A DNA stretch of 18,172 nt from an uncultured Collinsella sp. Its GTDB lineage: Bacteria; Actinomycetota; Coriobacteriia; Coriobacteriales; Coriobacteriaceae. The stretch spans positions 1-18,172 of the forward strand of contig CABQWP010000044.1 in the NCBI GenBank assembly GCA_902467875.1. Direction: 5' to 3'. Below, piece by piece: positions 7,452 through 15,454 of the stretch. Position 1 is the stretch's first letter. Every line of letters begins with the position of its first letter. A program made the translations under genes and the position numbers. The notes beneath the pieces were generated by a model, which was not told the origin of the DNA, searched no databases, and saw nothing but the letters and a program-made list of their open reading frames with translations.

Positions 7452-8252
7452 CTAGGGCCGCTGGCCCATGCCACCCTCGAGGGTGACGGTCTCGCCGTTC
7501 ATGTACTTAAAGTCGGGACCGCAGAGCTGAACGATCACGCGGCCGATTTCCTTCTCGACGTCGCCGTAGTGACCAGCCGGCGGCATGTGGACGTTGGCCT
7601 TGAACGCCTCGGGGTAGGCATCCTGGAAGTTCTCGAGCGCAGCGGTCCAAGCAAGCGGGCACACGATGTTGACGTTGATGCCGTCGGGGCCCCACTCGTT
7701 GGCGGCAACGCGGGTCAGGCCGCGGATGCCCTCCTTGGCGGCAGCATAGCTGCACTGGCCATAGTTGCCAAACAGGCCGGCGCCCGAGGCAAAGTTGACC
7801 ACGGAGCCCTTGGTCTCCTTCAGGTGCGGATAGGCCTTCTGCATGTACAGATAGGTAGCATACAGACCGGAGTAAATGGCCAGGTTAAACTGGTCCATGG
7901 TGTGATCGGCGATGGTCACGCCCGAGGCGCTGGCCTGAGCATTGTTGACGACGGCGTCGATGCGGCCGAACTCCTCAATGGCCTTGTCGATGACGTTCTG
8001 GACGACGGCCTCGTTGTCCTGACCAGCTGAGACATCGGCCTGAACAGGCAGAACCTTGACGCCGTACTCGGCCTCGAGGGACTCCTTGGCAGCCTCGAGC
8101 TTGGCAACGTTGCGGCCGGTAATAACGAGGTTTGCGCCCTCCTTGGCAAAAGCGATATCGATGCCGTAACCGATGGAGCCAGCGGAACCGTCCTTGAGCG
8201 TGGCCTTGCCGCCGCCGGTGACGATCACGGTCTTACCAGTGAAAAGTCCCAT
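7452..8252 (-). CDS. Short-chain dehydrogenase/reductase (SDR) family oxidoreductase
   Basis: A 266-residue classical SDR, cytoplasmic and NAD(P)H dependent. The Rossmann glycine motif starts at residue 12 (TGGGK) but is stretched by an insertion (ATLKDGSAGSIGYGID) before the usual GIG-like part. Other motifs are standard: TGRN after the second strand (R47 may favour NADPH), D73, NNAQ (103-106, usually NNAG), catalytic S156 in NFASGAG, and Y169xxxK173. The C-terminus ends MNGETVTLEGGMGQRP, similar to FabG-type SDRs. The substrate is unknown; gut Coriobacteria carry many SDRs acting on steroids and bile acids, but nothing here proves that. ATG 8252 has AAAGGA 6 nt upstream. The structured repeat copy 2 follows the stop codon. 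Confidence 0.88.
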   Translation of the reverse strand: MGLFTGKTVIVTGGGKATLKDGSAGSIGYGIDIAFAKEGANLVITGRNVAKLEAAKESLEAEYGVKVLPVQADVSAGQDNEAVVQNVIDKAIEEFGRIDAVVNNAQASASGVTIADHTMDQFNLAIYSGLYATYLYMQKAYPHLKETKGSVVNFASGAGLFGNYGQCSYAAAKEGIRGLTRVAANEWGPDGINVNIVCPLAWTAALENFQDAYPEAFKANVHMPPAGHYGDVEKEIGRVIVQLCGPDFKYMNGETVTLEGGMGQRP

Positions 8253-8270
8253 ACAAAGTCCTTTCGAATC

Positions 8271-8288
8271 GCGACGGGCACGCCCGCC
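8271..8288 (-). repeat. Short leader repeat upstream of the SDR gene
   Basis: GCGACGGGCACGCCCGCC (plus-strand reading), one mismatch from the copy at 2459-2476 upstream of the dipeptidase. Both copies sit about 20 nt upstream of the start codon of a minus-strand gene that also ends in the structured 3' repeat. Confidence 0.4.
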
Positions 8289-8546
8289 GACTGCGCGTAT
8301 CCAACTTCACGCGCCAAAAGCTGAAATGCAACTTTAGCGTGTTCAAGTGAAAAATAAAGACCGCAGCAGGCGAACGGCGCAACGTCATTCGGCGAAGGGA
8401 TTGTCAAGTACAAACTGGATAAAGCGGCCGAGTTGTTGTTATCAGATCGAGCCATCGAACACGTTTTGAAACTTTGCTGCGGCGCGCGGGATGTCGGCGC
8501 GAGACTTTATCATAGGGTGACAAACAACGATGAGGAGCACATGCCT

Positions 8547-10310
8547 ATGACAGACGAGCTGGACCCCCAGACTCAACAGCATATTGATGATCCCGCAGAC
8601 GTCACCGCAGATACTGACGCTGTGACCTGCGATGGTATCGACATCGACGACCCCATCTTGGACGAAAGCGCTACGGCGGAAACCCCCGAAACAGAAAACG
8701 CCGATGAGCAAAACGACGATGCGCCCGCTCAGGACGACGCCCCTGTACAGGACGACGCCCCGCAAGCTGCGGGCCCCATCGAGGTGTCTTCGGAAGAAGA
8801 GCTCGATGCCGTCATGGACTCCATGATGGACGCCGTCAAAGCGATGAAAGACGCCGTGTCCGATGCCGATATTGATGCCGAGGAAGAGGAGGCTGCCGAG
8901 GCCGCCTCGACCTTTGTGCCCGGCGAGACTCCGGTTGCCGACCAGGGCAGCACCATGCCCTCGTTTCTGCAGCTCGAGCACCCCACGATTGGCGCCGATG
9001 CGGTCGATCCGCACGCAGCAGGCTTTTCTGTGGTCGAGGGCGGTACCGGCAATATCGCCGCGCCGCAGGCTGCCGATGCGGACGCCGGCGACACCCCTCG
9101 CCCGACCGCCCCGCACTACCCCGCCGCGAGCCACGATCTGGGGACCGCTGTCTCGAACACTGCGAACGCCGTGGGCACCTTTATCGCCCAAGGTGCCTCG
9201 GCCATGCGCGAGATGAACGCCGCGAAAAAGGCACTTGCCGATGCCCGCGCCCACCTGGCCGAACTTGAGCAGCGCATTACCGATCAGACCGAGGAACTCG
9301 AGACGCGCCAGGATATCGCAGGCCGCTACGACCAGATCGTCGCCGACCAGCGTCAGGCGATCGCCACAGCGCAAAAGACCGCTGCGGCAGCCGAGATTGA
9401 CCGTGATGCCCACGCCGCCAAAGCGACAGAGCTCAAGAGTCAGTTCGAACAAATGAAGACAGAGGATGACGCGACTGAGCTCCGCCTGAAGGCCGCGCTC
9501 GACGCCGTGGAGGCCCGCGAGGCGAGCTCGCGCGAGACCGGCAACCGCCTCGTTCGACGTCTTGAGGATTCCAAGCGTATCCGCGACAAGGTGAAGGCCG
9601 AGCGAGACGCCGGCATTGCGGCCGCACAACAAACCGTCGACGCCACGCGCGCCCAGCTCGAGACGCTGCGTCATGAGTATGCCGAGCTGCAACGCAATCC
9701 CTCGGCAAATCCCGCCAGCTATACGGTGCGCACCAGCGAGCTCTCGATGCAGATCTCCGACACGGCAGATGCCCTGCGTAAAGCCGAAGAAGATGTCCCG
9801 CGCATCACCGCCGACCTTGAGCACTCGCTTGCCGCAGCCGAGCAGGCCGTCGAGCAGGCTCAAGCCCCCATTGCCGAAGCCAAACGCGCACACCAAGCCG
9901 TGACGACTGAGGCCGATGCCGCGCGCGACGAGCTGCAGACGGCGAAAACTGCCGCCACGACGCGCCAGCGCGAACTGCGCGAGAAGATCGCCGCCGAGGA
10001 CAAGGCACGCCGCGACCAAGAGCAAAGCATCGCCAACGCCCAAGCAGATGCCGCACATGCACAGTCGATCATCGAGCAGGCGACCGAGGTACATGACCAT
10101 CCAGAGATCACTGAGTCGCTTGCAGGATCCTTGGCCCGAGACAAAGCCGAACACGCCGAGACCGAGCGAGAAGTCGCCCAGCTCGAGGCCACCGAGGACG
10201 CGGTGCGCGAGCGTACCCGCGACTCACGCATCAAATTCACCGGCGCCATCGTCTGCATCGTCGCCGCAATCCTGGTGATCATCCTAGTCTGGCTGTTCGC
10301 AAGCAAGTAA
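8547..10310 (+). CDS. Acidic, coiled-coil, tail-anchored membrane protein of unknown function
   Basis: I do not recognise a family. The 587-residue protein has three parts. Residues 1 to about 200 are acidic and low in complexity, with a tandem DDAPxQ repeat near residues 55-71 and no signal peptide. Residues about 220-550 are rich in Ala, Glu, Arg and Gln with heptad-like spacing, indicating a long coiled coil. The last 25 residues hold one hydrophobic segment (FTGAIVCIVAAILVIILVW) ending in FASK, so the bulk should face the cytoplasm with a C-terminal anchor. ATG 8547 is chosen because GAGGAG lies 9 nt upstream; an ATG at 8541 would be only 3 nt from it. It is a lone plus-strand gene between two minus-strand genes, divergent from the SDR. 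A structural or scaffold role is a guess. Composition may inflate spurious hits to SMC-like proteins. Confidence 0.8.
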   Translation: MTDELDPQTQQHIDDPADVTADTDAVTCDGIDIDDPILDESATAETPETENADEQNDDAPAQDDAPVQDDAPQAAGPIEVSSEEELDAVMDSMMDAVKAMKDAVSDADIDAEEEEAAEAASTFVPGETPVADQGSTMPSFLQLEHPTIGADAVDPHAAGFSVVEGGTGNIAAPQAADADAGDTPRPTAPHYPAASHDLGTAVSNTANAVGTFIAQGASAMREMNAAKKALADARAHLAELEQRITDQTEELETRQDIAGRYDQIVADQRQAIATAQKTAAAAEIDRDAHAAKATELKSQFEQMKTEDDATELRLKAALDAVEAREASSRETGNRLVRRLEDSKRIRDKVKAERDAGIAAAQQTVDATRAQLETLRHEYAELQRNPSANPASYTVRTSELSMQISDTADALRKAEEDVPRITADLEHSLAAAEQAVEQAQAPIAEAKRAHQAVTTEADAARDELQTAKTAATTRQRELREKIAAEDKARRDQEQSIANAQADAAHAQSIIEQATEVHDHPEITESLAGSLARDKAEHAETEREVAQLEATEDAVRERTRDSRIKFTGAIVCIVAAILVIILVWLFASK

Positions 10311-10334
10311 ACCAACCGCCAAAAAACGTTCAAC

Positions 10335-10405
10335 GCAGTTGCGGTGAGATAGTTCCTGTTTAGCCCCAAAAAGGCCAATTCAAGAACTATCTCACCGCAA
10401 CTTAT
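10335..10405. repeat. TTGCGGTG palindromic element, copy B (likely bidirectional terminator)
   Basis: GTTGCGGTGAGATAGTTC (10338-10355) pairs perfectly over 18 bp with 10384-10401 around a 28-nt loop; TTATTTAG follows on the plus strand. It lies 27 nt after the coiled-coil gene and faces the convergent queA transcript. Shared with copy A: the TTGCGGTG/CACCGCAACTTA ends and CTGTTT in the loop. Confidence 0.78.
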
Positions 10406-10449
10406 TTAGATCGACGCAAGGCAACCTACCCCTCTTGCACCGATCTCAT

Positions 10450-10501
10450 GACATAAGGACTGTCCCCAGGTGCCGGCACAAAAGGAACGTCCCCAAGTGC
10501 C
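10450..10501 (-). repeat. Two tandem GGGGAC-containing units (REP-like)
   Basis: On the minus strand two consecutive units read GGCACTTGGGGACGTTCCTT (10501-10482) and GGCACCTGGGGACAGTCCTT (10474-10455), each followed by a short TNTGT-like tail. A partial GGCACTT precedes them (10508-10502). Similar GGGGAC motifs occur widely as short interspersed repeats in bacteria; no associated transposase is in the window. Confidence 0.55.
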
Positions 10502-10522
10502 AAGTGCCCAATGACTACTCAA

Positions 10523-10699
10523 CAACCACGGCAACACCGATGTAATGGCAGAGTCAGCGAGCGGGTCACATTTGAGACAAGGTGACGTGAAACGAAAGGG
10601 CGCTGACCTTCTGGTCGTGCCCTTGAAGTTGAACGTCAGATTGTCCAAATGCGGCCCGCGCAGCGTCGACCGGTTACGGCGTTTGTAAAACGCCGTAAC
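10523..10699 (-). repeat. Structured 3'-UTR repeat, copy 3 (divergent, full length)
   Basis: On the minus strand it abuts the queA stop codon with no gap. P1 is 10673-10684/10688-10699 (12 bp, GTA loop). P2 is 10561-10565/10655-10659 plus 10569-10574/10646-10651, with a further GACA/TGTC pairing. P3 is 10596-10608/10613-10624 with a TTCT loop and one bulge. Although the sequence differs from copies 1 and 2 in every helix, pairing is kept. The unpaired GACGCTGC, CAATCTG and TTCAACTTC blocks are conserved. Confidence 0.85.
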
Positions 10700-11917
10700 C
10701 TACTGAATGAGCATGGCGTCGCCAAAGCTGAAGAAGCGGTAGCGCTCCTCGATAGCAGCAGCGTAGGCATCCATGATCTGGTCGCGGGTGGCAAGTGCGC
10801 TCACGAGCATCATGAGCGTGGAGCGCGGCACGTGGAAGTTCGTGATCAGCGCGTCTACCACGTGATAGGTCGAGCCGGGCATGAGGTAGAGCTGCGTCGT
10901 GGCGTTCTCGTGCACCACGATGTCACCGCGGCCAAGCGTGTCGGCTCCGTCCTCGCGGCCTTCAAAATAGCGCGCCGTCACGGCCGGATCGAACACCGGG
11001 GCTTCTGCGTCAAACGCGCTCTCGAGCGAGCGCACCGCGGTAGTGCCGACGGCGATCACACGATGACCCTCGGCTTTCGCCTTATGCACGGCGTCGACAA
11101 CTTCCTGCGACACGTGGTAGCGCTCGGTGTGCATGACGTGCTGCGTGGGGTCGTCCTCCTCCACCAAGCGGAAGGTATCGATGCCCACCTCGAGCTCGAC
11201 GGCGGCAAACTTCGCACCCTTGGCCTCGATAGCGGCCATGAGCTCGGAAGTAAAGTGCAGACCCGCCGTGGGAGCTGCAGCCGAGTGTTCCTCTTTCATG
11301 GCGTAGACGGTCTGGTACTTCTCGGGATCGCCCTCGTAATCGGTAATGTAGGGCGGCAGCGGCACGTGGCCGGCAGCATGGATGGCCTCGTCGAGCGTGC
11401 GCGGCTCGCCGGCGGCATTGCAACCGGCCGGCTCAAAACGCACCAGGCGGCCGCCGCGGCTATCGGTGACAAAGTCGATGACCTCGGCCGTCAGCACCAC
11501 GGGAGCCCCCTCGGGCGCATGGGCGCCGCCCGCACGATACTCAATCTGAGCACCGGGCTTCAGGCGCTTACCCGGCTTGACCAGGCACTCCCAAACGTGG
11601 CCCAGCGGGTCAACATCTTCGCGGCGCTTGAGCAGCAGCGTCTCGACCACGCCGCCCGAGCCCTCCTTGCGACCGATCAGGCGGGCCGGCATCACGCGCG
11701 TCTTGTTGATGACGAGCACATCGCCAGGCTCGATATAGTCGATGATGTCGCGGAAGATGCGGTGCTCAACGGTACCGCCGTGCTCCAGCGGCGTTCCCGC
11801 CTGGGAGCCCTTGCGATCCACCACCAGCAGGCGGCAGGAGTCGCGCGGCTCGGCAGGAGCTTGGGCAATCAGTTCCTCGGGAAGGTTGTAGTCAAAATCA
11901 TCGGTACGCATAGACAC
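10700..11917 (-). CDS. queA: S-adenosylmethionine:tRNA ribosyltransferase-isomerase
   Basis: QueA transfers and rearranges the ribosyl group of S-adenosylmethionine onto preQ1-tRNA, giving epoxyqueuosine. Diagnostic stretches are the N-terminal DFDYNLPEELIAQAPAEPRDSCRLLV, VLVINKTRVMPARL, the central SAAAPTAGLHFTSEL, VGTTAVRSLES, and the C-terminal TNFHVPRSTLMMLVSAL followed by YRFFSFGDAMLI. At 405 residues it is about 50 longer than E. coli QueA; the additions are mainly after the N-terminal barrel strand (SQAGTPLEHGGTV) and in the middle (residues ~125-175). The GTG at 11917 is preferred because AAGGAG lies 8 nt upstream; the ATG at 11911 would be 14 nt away. It lies 64 nt downstream of queH on the same strand. 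Structured repeat copy 3 follows its stop. Confidence 0.96.
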   Translation of the reverse strand: MSMRTDDFDYNLPEELIAQAPAEPRDSCRLLVVDRKGSQAGTPLEHGGTVEHRIFRDIIDYIEPGDVLVINKTRVMPARLIGRKEGSGGVVETLLLKRREDVDPLGHVWECLVKPGKRLKPGAQIEYRAGGAHAPEGAPVVLTAEVIDFVTDSRGGRLVRFEPAGCNAAGEPRTLDEAIHAAGHVPLPPYITDYEGDPEKYQTVYAMKEEHSAAAPTAGLHFTSELMAAIEAKGAKFAAVELEVGIDTFRLVEEDDPTQHVMHTERYHVSQEVVDAVHKAKAEGHRVIAVGTTAVRSLESAFDAEAPVFDPAVTARYFEGREDGADTLGRGDIVVHENATTQLYLMPGSTYHVVDALITNFHVPRSTLMMLVSALATRDQIMDAYAAAIEERYRFFSFGDAMLIQ

Positions 11918-11953
11918 GTCGGATACTCCTTATATAGCTATAGTCCGCTCTAC

Positions 11954-11962
11954 ATCCTAGCA
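11954..11962 (-). promoter_or_regulatory. Possible internal promoter for queA
   Basis: In the queH-queA gap the minus strand reads TGCTAGGAT, an extended -10 box (TGn plus TAGGAT), 37 nt upstream of the GTG start. The -35 region is weak (TTCTTT). queA may therefore be expressed partly apart from queH. Confidence 0.35.
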
Positions 11963-11981
11963 GGCTGCCAGCTCAAAAGAA

Positions 11982-12557
11982 CTACTTTTTGGACGCTTTG
12001 CGCTCGTCGCGGATGCGGGCGCGGTCCATGGCCGCCTCGACAGCCGAGAAGCGGCAACCACAGTAGTTCTGCCGATACATGCCCAGCTCGCGCGAACGGC
12101 GTGTCGCCTCGGGGTAATACGGACGAAAATCGCGAATCACCGGAGTGAGACCGCGGGCGGCAGCCAGACGCTCCAACACATCATTGCAGGTGTCGAACAG
12201 CTGATACGGCGAGACGGCGAGCGTCGTACCCACAAACTCAAACCCGCGCTCCTGGGCCACTCGGCATGCCTCGGCCAGGCGCAGGGCATAGCATGCGCGA
12301 CAGCGACGGGCTCGATCGGCGCCCAGCGGGGCCACGCCGGCCTCCCAACGCTCACGGTCCTCCCCCGCCTCGATAAGCTCGATGTCGCCATCGGCACACC
12401 ACCGGCGCAGCTCGTCCAGGCGACGCTGCCATTCATCGTGCGGCTGAATATTGGGGTTGGTCCAGCAAATCGTGGGCTCAAACCCTTCCTCGCGCAGCAG
12501 GCGGACCGGCTCAAGCGAGCACGGCGCGCAGCAAGCGTGCAACAACAACGGCTTCAT
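11982..12557 (-). CDS. queH: Epoxyqueuosine reductase QueH (DUF208)
   Basis: A 191-residue QueH, the non-cobalamin enzyme that reduces epoxyqueuosine to queuosine in tRNA, functionally replacing QueG. Family cysteines are all present: HACCAPC near the N-terminus (C9, C10, C13), RCRACY (C86, C89) and NYCGC (C166, C168), consistent with a 4Fe-4S cluster and a second metal site. PNIQPHDEW and SPYQLFDTCNDV are typical DUF208 blocks. ATG 12557 is chosen because GAGGAG lies 6 nt upstream; the ATG at 12563 directly touches that site. The Shine-Dalgarno overlaps the TGA of the upstream DUF3267 gene, so the two are probably co-transcribed and coupled. queA follows, completing the last two pathway steps. 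Confidence 0.95.
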   Translation of the reverse strand: MKPLLLHACCAPCSLEPVRLLREEGFEPTICWTNPNIQPHDEWQRRLDELRRWCADGDIELIEAGEDRERWEAGVAPLGADRARRCRACYALRLAEACRVAQERGFEFVGTTLAVSPYQLFDTCNDVLERLAAARGLTPVIRDFRPYYPEATRRSRELGMYRQNYCGCRFSAVEAAMDRARIRDERKASKK

Positions 12558-12567
12558 CAACATCTCC

Positions 12568-13134
12568 TCACCCGAAAAAGCGCACGCCAAAGGACGTATC
12601 CTCGCAGGCGACAATGCGGCGGTCGCGCAAAATGGTCCGCACGTAATACCAGTCGCCCACACAGCCTGACAAATGCAAGCCGGCCGCCAGATAGCACAGC
12701 AGCGGATAGCCCGAAAACGCAAACCCCAGGGCAAGCGTTGCCGTCACAACAACCGTCGGCGCCAGGCAAACCGCCACGTACCGCCGGCGAGAATACACAA
12801 CGCCTTCGGCGCAGGCATAGATCATCGCTGTCTCGCGATTCGCCCCAAAGGTCACCTTCGCGCCCGCAGGCGCCAGCAGCTTAAAAAACACACCGTGCAC
12901 CAGCTCGTGCACGGCGAACGACGCCATTGAGATCGCAGCCAAGCCGACTATCCAGCCCACGACCGCCGTCCAACCGCCCGCGTCAGCCGCATCCAGGTCC
13001 GCGGGTCCGCCCAGCAGCATAAACACCGGCACCAGGCACACGGCAAACACGCCGACTACGACCATCCCCCACACGAAGCAAGCGTGCAGAAAATCCTCGT
13101 CTTCAAACGCATGTATGTTGGAAATCTCATTCAT
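12568..13134 (-). CDS. DUF3267-family integral membrane zinc metalloprotease-like protein
   Basis: A 188-residue membrane protein with about four hydrophobic segments (near residues 18-42, 55-75, 119-141 and 143-158). HELVH (H76, E77, H80) at the end of the second segment is an HExxH zinc motif, and CVGDWYYV (D161) in the C-terminal part could supply the third ligand, as in DUF3267 and site-2-protease-like families. The substrate is unknown. It is the first gene of the minus-strand cluster with queH and queA, and its stop codon overlaps the queH ribosome site. No clear Shine-Dalgarno site precedes its ATG; a TATCCT box 8 nt upstream would make a nearly leaderless transcript. It is divergent from the synthetase gene. 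No link to queuosine is evident beyond position. Confidence 0.8.
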   Translation of the reverse strand: MNEISNIHAFEDEDFLHACFVWGMVVVGVFAVCLVPVFMLLGGPADLDAADAGGWTAVVGWIVGLAAISMASFAVHELVHGVFFKLLAPAGAKVTFGANRETAMIYACAEGVVYSRRRYVAVCLAPTVVVTATLALGFAFSGYPLLCYLAAGLHLSGCVGDWYYVRTILRDRRIVACEDTSFGVRFFG

Positions 13135-13176
13135 AGCATCTTAGGATAGCGCCCCTGCCACGCACCCGCCCGCATG

Positions 13177-13185
13177 TGCGATAAT
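13177..13185 (+). promoter_or_regulatory. Extended -10 promoter for the MetRS-like gene
   Basis: TGCGATAAT at 13177-13185 is an extended -10 box (TGn plus GATAAT), 81 nt upstream of the start. TGCCAC at 13156-13161 is a weak -35 candidate with an 18-nt spacer. Confidence 0.5.
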
Positions 13186-13266
13186 GTCGAACGATATGCA
13201 CGAATTGACCACCGCGCCGCCGAGCCCCGCGCCCGGCCGCGCCCTCACCATATGCGAAGGAGTCCC

Positions 13267-15417
13267 ATGGCATCCAAATACTCCATGAACGACCGTCCCA
13301 GCTGGCCTCGCCGCGCCATCGTTACCGCCGGCGAGCCCTACGGCAACAAGGGCCTTCACTTTGGCCACGTTGGCGGCGTCTTTGTCCCTGCCGACTTCTT
13401 CGCCCGCTTCCTGCGCGACCGTCTGGGCCGTGAGAACGTCATCTTCACCTCGGGCACCGACTGCTACGGCTCGCCCATCATGGAGAGCTACCGCAAGCTC
13501 AAGGAGAACGAGGGCTACGACAAGTCCATTAACGAGTACGTCGAGTCCAATCACTCCCGCCAAGCAGCGACCCTCAACAACTACAACATCAGCTGCGATA
13601 TCTACGGCGGCTCGGGCCTTGAGCCGGCTGCGCAGATTCACAACGAGGTGACCGCCGAGATTATCGAGCGCCTGCACGAGCAGGGCACCATCTCCAAGCG
13701 CTCCACGCTGCAGTTCTACGATGCCAAGGCCGGCACGTTCCTCAACGGCCGTCAGGTGATCGGCCGCTGCCCCATCCAGGGCTGCAAGTCCGAGAAGGCC
13801 TATGCCGACGAGTGCGACCTGGGCCACCAGTTTGAGCCCGAGGAGCTCATCGCGCCTAAGAGCCAGCTCACCGGCGAGGTGCCCGAGCTGCGCCCGGTCG
13901 ACAACCTCTACTTCGACCTGCCGGCCTACCTCGACTTTATGAAGACCTATACCGCCAAGCTCGCCCAGAACCCGCAGGTTCGTTCCGTGGTCTCCAAGAC
14001 CATGGAGGAGTGGCTGCTGCCGGCTCAGCTCTACATCCAGAACAAGTTCCGCGAGGCCTTCGATGCCGTTGAGGATCAGCTTCCCGAGCACACCGTCCTG
14101 GAGCCCGAGGGCAACAAGAGCAGCTTTACCGTCACCTTCCCCAGCTGGAAGGAGCGCGACGATGCCCACGCGGTGCTCGCCAACGGTGGCGTGCGTTTCC
14201 GCAGCGGCAAGGCGCTCGTGCCCTTCCGCATCACCGGCAACATCGACTGGGGCGTTCCGGTGCCCGAGGTCGATGGCGTCTCCGACGTCACCTGCTGGTG
14301 CTGGCCCGAGAGCCTGTGGGCGCCCATCAGCTATACGCGTACCGTGCTCGCACGCGATGCCAAGGCCGCCGGCGTGACCGAGGGCGTCGCCGCCCAGGAT
14401 GCCGCCCTCATGGGCGAGCCCGCTGCCGATTCCACGCAGGTACCCGCTCCCACCTACCAGCACAGCTCGCTCGACTGGCGCGACTGGTGGTGCTCTGACG
14501 ACGCTCAGATCTACCAGTTCATCGGTCAGGACAACATCTACTTCTACTGCATAGCTCAGACCGCCATGTGGGAGGCCCTGGGTTGGGATCTTACGCAGAG
14601 CACCGTCAGCGCCTGCTATCACCTGCTCTACATGGGCAAAAAAGCCAGCTCGTCCTCGCAGACGCCTCCCCCGCCGGCAGACGACCTGCTCAACCACTAC
14701 ACCTGCGAGCAGATGCGCGCGCACTGGCTGTCGCTCGGCCTGTCCGAGAAGCCGGTGAGCTTTAGCCCCAAGGCATACGACACGCGTGCGACCGGCAAGG
14801 ACAAGGACGGCAACGAGGTGCGCGCCTGCGACGACAAGCGCGTCATCGACCCCGCCCTTAAGGAGAGCGCGCTGCTGACCGGCGTGTTCAACCGTCTGGC
14901 CCGCAGCTGCTTCTACGGCGTCGCCGTCAAGGAGGGCGACGAGAGTCCCTATCGCAACGGTTGCATTCCCGCCGGCGCCGCTTCGGCCACCGTGGTGGAG
15001 GCCGCCGAGCAGGCCGCCCTCGCGTTTGAGCAGGCCATGTACAAGTTCGAGACGCACCGCGCGCTCGCTGTGTGCGACGACTACCTGCGCGCCGCCAACA
15101 AGCGCTGGAGCGACGCCTCCAAGGCTGCCAACAAGCTTGAGGGCGAGCAAGCCAATACCGCGATGACGCAGGCCCTCGTCGACGCCTTCACCGAGCTGCG
15201 CGTGGCGACCGTGCTCATGCACGGCATCGTGCCGGCCGGCTGCGAGCTCATTTGCGAGTACTTCGACGTCGACCCCGTCGCCTTCTTTAGCTGGGACAAC
15301 ATATTTGCCTCCACGGACGAGTTCGTGGAAAGCCTGGGCGAGAAGCCCGGCGAGCACCGCGTGAAGCCGCTGCCCCCGCGCTTCGACTTCTTTAGCAAGC
15401 ACGAGAGCCAGTACTAA
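13267..15417 (+). CDS. Divergent methionyl-tRNA synthetase-like class I tRNA ligase (MetG-like)
   Basis: A 716-residue class I synthetase most like MetRS. Visible: TAGEPYGNKGLHFGH (HIGH-type HFGH, residues 31-34), TSGTDCYGSPIM, a zinc knuckle with C168, C173, C183 and H187 (usually four Cys), IAPKSQLTGEVPE, WAPISY of the methionine pocket, FIGQDNIYF, and an anticodon-domain helix with W614 (YLRAANKRW). Departures from canonical MetRS: the KMSKS loop reads KASSS (459-463); the pocket His and Trp (E. coli H301, W305 by my alignment) are Tyr427 and Gln431; about 55 extra residues lie near 261-318 and about 50 near 357-410. ATG 13267 has AGGAG 4 nt upstream. It is followed after 37 nt by an RNA methyltransferase on the same strand. 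It may be the housekeeping enzyme in this lineage or a paralogue. Confidence 0.85.
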   Translation: MASKYSMNDRPSWPRRAIVTAGEPYGNKGLHFGHVGGVFVPADFFARFLRDRLGRENVIFTSGTDCYGSPIMESYRKLKENEGYDKSINEYVESNHSRQAATLNNYNISCDIYGGSGLEPAAQIHNEVTAEIIERLHEQGTISKRSTLQFYDAKAGTFLNGRQVIGRCPIQGCKSEKAYADECDLGHQFEPEELIAPKSQLTGEVPELRPVDNLYFDLPAYLDFMKTYTAKLAQNPQVRSVVSKTMEEWLLPAQLYIQNKFREAFDAVEDQLPEHTVLEPEGNKSSFTVTFPSWKERDDAHAVLANGGVRFRSGKALVPFRITGNIDWGVPVPEVDGVSDVTCWCWPESLWAPISYTRTVLARDAKAAGVTEGVAAQDAALMGEPAADSTQVPAPTYQHSSLDWRDWWCSDDAQIYQFIGQDNIYFYCIAQTAMWEALGWDLTQSTVSACYHLLYMGKKASSSSQTPPPPADDLLNHYTCEQMRAHWLSLGLSEKPVSFSPKAYDTRATGKDKDGNEVRACDDKRVIDPALKESALLTGVFNRLARSCFYGVAVKEGDESPYRNGCIPAGAASATVVEAAEQAALAFEQAMYKFETHRALAVCDDYLRAANKRWSDASKAANKLEGEQANTAMTQALVDAFTELRVATVLMHGIVPAGCELICEYFDVDPVAFFSWDNIFASTDEFVESLGEKPGEHRVKPLPPRFDFFSKHESQY

Positions 15418-15454
15418 AACACTCGACATGTAATGGAATGGGAAGGAAAGACGG

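Noticed and set aside
8442..10154. 570-codon open frame antisense to the coiled-coil gene
   Set aside because: It has no suitable ribosome site and a composition typical of antisense GC-rich frames; the plus frame has an SD and a clean coiled-coil plus membrane anchor.
10700..12000. PreQ1 riboswitch upstream of queA or tgt
   Set aside because: I looked in the leaders of both genes and found no preQ1-I or preQ1-II-like core; the leaders are short.
10649..12148. 499-codon plus-strand open frame over queA
   Set aside because: It is antisense to an unambiguous queA with full-length family similarity.
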